Assembly: GCA_949752795.1 (NCBI GenBank)
Contig: OX457058.1
Location: 38,442,587 to 38,506,586, forward strand
Source of the DNA: Hyperoodon ampullatus
Taxonomy: Eukaryota; Chordata; Mammalia; Artiodactyla; Ziphiidae
DNA: 64,000 bases
Direction of reading: 5' to 3'
The notes under the pieces were generated by a model, which was not told the DNA's origin, did no database searches, and saw nothing but the letters and a program-made list of their open reading frames with translations. The position numbers and the translations under genes are program-made. Each line of letters starts with the position of its first letter. The stretch's first letter is position 1. Positions 59,180 to 64,000 of the stretch are shown piece by piece.

Positions 59180-59550
59180 CTCTAACTATCTCTTCTCCCC
59201 ACCCTTCCCCCGCAGGTAACCATTAAGTTCATTCTCTAAGTCTGTGAATCTGTTTCTGTTTTGTAAGTAAGTTCATTTGTATCATTTCTTTTTAGATTCT
59301 GCTTATATGCAACAGTCAGGGAGTTTGGGATTGACATGTACACACTGCTATATTTAAAATGGATAACCAACAAGGACCTACAGTACAGCACAGGCAACTC
59401 TGCTCAATATTATGTAACAACCTAAATGGGAAAATAATTTGAAAATGAATAGATACATGTATATGTATAACTGAATCACTTTTCTGTACACCTGAAACTA
59501 TCACAACATTGTTAATCAACTATACTCCAATATAAAATAAAAAGTTAGAA
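59180..59550 (+). mobile_element. Twin-primed LINE-1 insertion (inverted 5' part plus normal 3' end)
   Basis: The left part, about 59,180-59,312, reads as antisense L1 3' UTR. The right part, about 59,313-59,550, reads as sense L1 3' end with an A-rich tail. Both are flanked by a perfect 15-bp duplication AAAAAGAAATGAGCT at 59,165-59,179 and 59,551-59,565. Confidence 0.88.
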
Positions 59551-60069
59551 AAAAAGAAATGAGCTATCAAGTCATGAGAAGACATGGAGGAACCTTAAAT
59601 TCATATTAGTAAGTGAAAGAAGCCAATCTTAGAAGACTACGTACTGTATGATTCCAACTATATGACATCCTGGAAATGGCAATACTATGAAGACAGTAAA
59701 AAGATCAGTAGTTTCCAGGGGTTAGGAGGGAGTAAGGGATGAGTAGATGGAGCACAAAGGATTTTTAGGACAGTGAAACTATTCTGTATGATACCCTACT
59801 GGTGGATACATGTCCCTATGTGTTTGTTAAAAACCAATGGGTTGTATAACACCAAGAGTGAACCCTAATGTAAACTATGGATTCAAGGTGATAGTATTGT
59901 GTCAGTGTAAGTTCATTGATTGTAACAAATGTAGGCTGGTGGAATGTTGATAGTGGGAAAGGCTGTACTTGTGTGGGGACAAGAGATACAGGGGAACTCT
60001 GTACTTTCTTCACAATTTTGTTGTGAATCTAAAACTGCTCCAAAAATAAAGTCTATTGAAAAGAAAAAG

Positions 60070-60334
60070 GGACTTCCCTGGTAGTGCATTGGTTAAAGCT
60101 CCGCCTACCAATGCAGGGGACACGGTTCGAGCCCTGGTTCGGGAAGATCCCACGTGCTGCGGAGCAACTAAGCCCAGGAGCTACAACTACTGAGCCTACG
60201 CTCTAGAGCCCCTTCTCTGCAGCAAGAGAAGCCACTGCAATGAGCAGCCCGCGCACTTCAACGAAGAGTAGCCCCTGCTCTCTGCAACTAGAGAAAGCCC
60301 ACGTGCAGCAATGAAGACCCAAAGCAGCCAAAAA

Positions 60335-60365
<31 letters not shown>
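60070..60365 (+). repeat. CHR-1-type SINE
   Basis: Head GGACTTCCCTGGTAGTGCAT and a long (AAAT)n tail. Inserted in the A-rich tail of the L1 to its left. Confidence 0.9.
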
Positions 60366-60629
60366 AAGACTGCCAATGAACTATACGACATGATGCCATA
60401 ACAATAGTCCTGCATGACACATGATTGATCACACCAGCCCTTCATTGCTTTGAAATTTCTGGCAACTATTTTGCAAGATCTGGCAATTTCCTTGGCCTTA
60501 AGTTGTGTTGTCTGGCAAGGCTCTTGCATGAATCTCCATATGTAATGGCTCTTCACCTACTTTGGGTATCCTCCTCTCTTGGGTCTTCAAAGTGGACCAA
60601 GCATGGACCAGCAGCATCAACATCACAAA
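60366..60629. other. Unique intergenic sequence
   Basis: Nothing recognised. Confidence 0.5.
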
Positions 60630-60750
60630 GGGACTTATTGGAAATGTAGCATCTTGGACCCATGCCAGACTTAGTGAAGCAGAATCTGCATTTTATCCAG
60701 ATCCCAGGGGATTCAATGTGCACTTTGCACCTGGAGAAGCACTGCTGCAG
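60630..60750. mobile_element. hAT-type MER fragment
   Basis: AAGCAGAATCTGCATTTTAT and TGCACCTGGAGAAGCACTGC resemble the middle and end of MER-type hAT relics. Confidence 0.4.
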
Positions 60751-60762
60751 AAAAGCACTCTG

Positions 60763-60960
60763 AGGAGGCTTCCCCGGCAGTTCGGCGGTTGAGACTTCAC
60801 CTACCAATGTGGGGGGTACAGATTCAATCCCTGGTTGGGGAGCTAGGATCCCGCATTCCTCATGGCCGGGGAAACCAGGACATAAAACAGAGGCAATGTT
60901 GTAGCAGATTCAGTGGAGACTTTGACAATGGTCCACATCAAAAAAAGAAAAAAAAAGAAA
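60763..60960 (+). repeat. tRNA-derived SINE with a longer body
   Basis: Head GGCTTCCCCGGCAGTTCGGC, then GAAACCAGGACATAAAACAG and CAATGGTCCACATC before the A-rich tail, a composition known from artiodactyl SINEs. Flanked by GAAAWGCACTCTG at 60,750-60,762 and 60,961-60,973. Confidence 0.8.
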
Positions 60961-60973
60961 GAAATGCACTCTG

Positions 60974-61384
60974 GGATTGCTCTGCAACAATATAAGGAAT
61001 TGAGATCACTTCTCCAACAATGTATGCATTTGCTTCACTAATATCAATTTTGTACCTTACTGCTATTTCTGTGACTTTCTGCATCCAGAAAGACCTTTCA
61101 TTTCAATGCCAAATCATAGTATAATCCTTCTGAAGACATTTTCATTAGCAATTAAACTCAGCATGTGTAGTAGCCACAATGCATATAAATCTTTTGAAGT
61201 GCTGACAGTACAAAAACTAAGTTTGCACGTGTGCCAGCAATGGCATCCACGTGATGAGAGCCACCTGGCTGACAGTTATTGTAAAACACAGCCTGATTTC
61301 AGAGATGTTAAAATGTTGGGAAAATGTGTATTTTATTTTATTTTTTTTATTTTATTTTTTATTTTATTTTTTGTGTATTTTAAA
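60974..61384. other. Unique sequence with a (TTTTA)n tract
   Basis: A T-rich (TTTTA)n run at 61,331-61,374 just precedes the L1 start. Confidence 0.55.
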
Positions 61385-62297
61385 AGTCAATGAGAGATTG
61401 GTTCAAGATGGCAGAGTAGAAGGACATGCGCTCACTCCCTCTTGCAAGAGCACTGGAATCACAACTAACTGCTGAACAATCATCAACAGGAGGACACAGG
61501 AACTCACCAAAAAACATACCCCACGACCAAAGACAAAGGGGAAGCCTCAAAGAGATGGTAGGAGGGGTGCAATCACAATAAAATCAAATCCCATAACTCT
61601 TGGGTGGGTGACTCACAAACTGGAGAACACTTATACCACAGAAGTCCACCCACTGGAGTGAAGGTTCTGAGCCCCACGTCAGGCTTCCTAACCTGGGGGT
61701 CTGGCAATGGGAGGAGGAATTCCTAGAGAATCAGACTTTGAAGGCTAGCGGGATTTGATTGCAGGACTTTGAGGGGACTGGGGAAAACAGAGACTCCACT
61801 CTTGGAGGACATACACAGAGTACAGTGCACATCAGCACCCAGGGGAAGGAGCAGTGACCCCATGGGAGACTGAACTGGACCTACCTGCTAGTGTTGGAGT
61901 GTCTCCTGCAGAGGCGGGGGGTGGCTGTGGCTCACTGTGGGGACAAGGACACTGGCAGCAGAAGTTCTGGGAAGTACTCCTTGGTGTGAGCCCTCCCGGA
62001 GTCTGCCATTAGCCCCACCAAAGAGCCGGGTAGGCTCTAGTGCTGGGTTGCCTCAGGCCAAACAACCAACAGTGAGGGAACCCAGCCCCACCCATCAGCA
62101 GACAAGCGGATTAAAGTTTTACTGACCTCTGTCCACCAGAGCAACAGCCAGCTCTACCCAACACCAGTCCCTCCCATTGGGAAGCTTGCACAAGCCTCTT
62201 AGATAGCCTCATCCACCAGAGGACAGATAGCAGAATCAAGAACCACTATTCTGCAGCCTGTGGAAGGAAAACTACATTCACAGAAAGATAGACAAAA

Positions 62298-62770
62298 TGA
62301 AAAGGCAGAGGACTATGTATCAGACGAAGGAACAAGATAAAACCCCAGAAAAACAACTAAAAGAAGTGGAGATAGGCAACTTTCCAGAAAAATAATTCAG
62401 AATAATGATAGTGAAGATGATCCAGGACCTTGGAAAAAAAATGGAGGCAAAGATTGAGAAGATGCAAGAAATGTTTAACAAAGACCTAGAAGAATTAAAG
62501 AACAAACACCTAGAAAAATTAAAGTACAAAAAAACAGAGATGAACAATACAATAACTGAAATGAAAAATATACTAGAATGGGGCTTCCCTGGTGGCGCAG
62601 TGGTTAAGAGTCTGCCTGCCGATGCAGGAGACACGGGTTCGTGCCCCGGTCGGGGAAGATCCCACATGTTATGGAGCGGCTGGGCCCATGAGCCATGGCC
62701 GATGAGCCTGCGTGTCTGGAGGCTGTGCTCCACAACGGGAGAGACCACAGCAGTGAGAGGCCCGCGTACC

Positions 62771-62839
<69 letters not shown>

Positions 62840-63564
62840 TAGAATGAATCAATGGCAGAATAACTGAGACAGAAGAATGGATAAGTGACCTGGAAGACAG
62901 AATGGTCAAATTCACTGCTGCAGAACAGAATAAAGAAAAAAGAATGAAAAGAAATGAAGATAGCTTAAGAGACCAGTGCGATAACATTAAAGGCAACAAC
63001 ATTCACATTATAGGGGTACCAGAAGGAGAAGAGAGAGAGAAAGGACCTGAGAAAATATTTGAAGAGATTATAGTTGAAAACTTCCCTAGCATGGGAAAGG
63101 AAATAGCCACCCAAGTCCAGGAATCACAGAGAGTCCCAGGCAGGATAAACCCAAGGAGAATCTACATGCCGAGACACACAGTAATCAAACTGACAAAAAT
63201 TAAAGACAAAGAAAAATTATTGAAAGCAACGAGGGAAAAACGACAAATAACATTCAAGGGAACTCCAATAAGGTTAACAGCTGGTTTCTCAGCAGAAACT
63301 CTACAAGCCAGAAGGGAGTGGCATGACATATTTAAAGTGATGAAAGTGAAGAACCTACAACCAAGACTACTCTACCCACCAAGGATCTCATTCAGATTCG
63401 ATGGAGAAATTAAAAGTTTTACAGACAAGCAAAAGCTAAGAGAATTCAGCACCACCAAACCAGCTCTACAACAAAATGCTAAACGAAATTCTCTAAGTGG
63501 GAAACACAAGAGAAGAAAAGGACCTACAAAAACAAACCCAAAACAATTAAGAAAATGGTCATAG
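62298..63564 (+). pseudogene. LINE-1 ORF1 (RNA-binding chaperone ORF1p), broken
   Basis: ORF1p is the trimeric coiled-coil RNA-binding protein of L1 particles. The frame opens at ATG 62,298 and reaches a TAA at 62,388-62,390, where the family has a coding codon. From 62,406 the frame continues with a Lys/Glu-rich coiled-coil stretch until a CHR-2 SINE cuts it at 62,581. After the SINE, 62,902-63,564 encodes about 220 residues. These cover the RRM-like part (IIGVPEGEE, RHTVIKLTKIKDKEKLLKA) and the C-terminal domain (FKGTPIRLTAGFSAETLQAR). The two halves cannot be joined in one frame, so no functional ORF1p is made from this copy. Confidence 0.85.
62581..62833 (+). repeat. CHR-2 SINE inside LINE-1 ORF1, with a (TA)n tail
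   Basis: Full CHR-2 body, poly(A), then a (TA)n run. Flanked by ATATACTAGAATG at 62,568-62,580 and 62,834-62,846. Confidence 0.94.
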
Positions 63565-63746
63565 GAGCATACGTATCAATAATTACCTTAAACGTGAATG
63601 GATTAAATGCTCCAACCAAAAGACACAGGTTTGCTGAATGGATACAAAAACAAGACCCATATATACGATGTCTACAAGAGACCCACTTCAGACCTAGGGA
63701 CACATACAGACTGAAAGCGAGGGGATGGAAAAAGATATTCCATGCA
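63555..63746 (+). pseudogene. LINE-1 ORF2 N-terminus (endonuclease start), truncated
   Basis: ORF2p carries the endonuclease and reverse transcriptase of L1. About 64 N-terminal codons remain, starting MVIGAYVSIITLNVNGLNAP and including CLQETHF. They show the Asn and Glu residues expected at the apurinic-type endonuclease active site. It overlaps the last codons of ORF1 by 10 bp. A CHR-2 SINE interrupts it at 63,747 and the sequence after the SINE does not continue this region. Confidence 0.88.
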
Positions 63747-63959
63747 GGGCTTCCCTGGTGGTGCAGTGGTTGAGAGTCCGCCTGCCGATGCAGGGGACAC
63801 GGGTTCGTGCCCCGGTCCGGGAAGATCCCACATGCCGCGGGGTGACTGGGCCCGTGAGCCATGGCCGCTGAGCCTGCGCGTCCAGAGCCTGTGCTCCGCA
63901 ACGGGAGAGGCCACAGCAGTGAGAGGCCCGCGTACCGCAAAAAAAAAAAAAAAAAAAAA
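63747..63959 (+). repeat. CHR-2 SINE inside LINE-1 ORF2
   Basis: Full head GGGCTTCCCTGGTGGTGCAG to a 21-A tail. The left flank (AAAAGATATTCCATGCA) is not repeated to the right. Confidence 0.93.
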
Positions 63960-64000
63960 GGGGGCAAAGGATTTGAGTAGATATTTCTTAAAATATCTTA
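63960..64000 (+). mobile_element. LINE-1 ORF2 3' segment after the SINE
   Basis: GGGCAAAGGATTTGAGTAGA resembles the late ORF2 phrase at about 52,698-52,725. This places it far downstream in L1 from the 63,555-63,746 piece, so most of ORF2 is missing between them. Confidence 0.6.

Larger units (their letters stand above)
57770..60066 (+). mobile_element. Old LINE-1 (ORF2 3' part to tail), host of two later insertions
   Basis: L1 text from GGAGAACAAAGTTGGAGGAC to AATAAAGTCTATTGAAAAG. It is interrupted by a SINE at 58,583-58,804 and by a twin-primed L1 at 59,180-59,550. ORF2 codons are visible in broken frames (58,124-58,309, 58,294-58,512, 59,010-59,219). Confidence 0.8.
61385..63746 (+). mobile_element. 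LINE-1 5' end: 5' UTR, ORF1, start of ORF2
   Basis: The 5' end reads GATTGGTTCAAGATGGCAGA, a typical L1 start. The 5' UTR runs to about 62,297. ORF1 follows and is broken by a stop and a CHR-2 SINE. ORF2 starts at 63,555 and is broken by another CHR-2 SINE at 63,747. Most of ORF2 is absent. Confidence 0.9.

Noticed and set aside
63747..63835. tRNA-like heads of SINEs as tRNA genes
   Set aside because: They have box-like promoter sequence and a tRNA-derived head but continue into SINE bodies with A-tails. No intact cloverleaf gene was seen.
1..64000. A new defence, CRISPR, operon or other microbial-type system
   Set aside because: The window is mammalian intronic and intergenic DNA. The direct repeats present are SINEs, microsatellites and target-site duplications.

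Overview
This is a stretch of eukaryotic, mammalian nuclear DNA. The repeats point to a whale or dolphin. About 29 copies of tRNA-derived CHR-type SINEs are spread through the window, including young-looking copies of the CHR-2 kind typical of cetaceans. They sit among artiodactyl-type LINE-1 pieces, ancient MIR and L2 repeats, MaLR LTRs and hAT/MER DNA-transposon relics. The exact species, and whether it is toothed or baleen, cannot be read from the sequence. There are no operons, CRISPR arrays, RNA genes or intact viral genes.

One real protein-coding gene is recognisable, ABHD2, read on the minus strand. Its first coding exon lies at 7,543-7,742, with a clean acceptor, the start codon at 7,736 and a GTGAGT donor. 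It encodes the N-terminal membrane anchor of this serine hydrolase/lipase. About 26 kb upstream on the minus strand, near 33.7-34.7 kb, is the only CpG island in the window. It holds GC boxes, three CCAAT boxes (read on the minus strand) spaced exactly 62 bp apart, a CRE-like TGACGTC and a strong CAG|GTAAAG donor at 34,182/34,181. The simplest reading is that this is the ABHD2 promoter and first non-coding exon. On that reading 7.7-34.2 kb is intron 1, 1-7.5 kb is the start of the next intron, and everything above about 34.6 kb lies upstream of the gene. The later exons, including the catalytic ones, are beyond the left edge.

Layout. 1-34 kb is ABHD2 intronic DNA, mostly unique sequence with MIRs, a MaLR LTR on each side of the coding exon and about a dozen SINEs. 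33.7-34.7 kb is the CpG island. 34.7-40 kb is mostly unique, with a Z-DNA-prone GT tract carrying two CACGTG E-boxes. 40-53.6 kb is dense in LINE-1, hAT, L2 and SINE insertions. 53.6-57.8 kb is mostly unique, with one MaLR LTR and a 200-N assembly gap. 57.8-64 kb is nested LINE-1: a broken L1 carrying a SINE and a twin-primed (inverted) L1, then the 5' end of another L1 with ORF1 and the start of ORF2, each interrupted by a CHR-2 SINE.

I found no new gene system. The points most worth a second look are the evenly spaced CCAAT array, a SINE that seems to have carried along 3' flanking DNA, the twin-primed L1, a SINE sitting at an L1 deletion junction without target-site duplications, and a Cys codon at ABHD2 residue 53.
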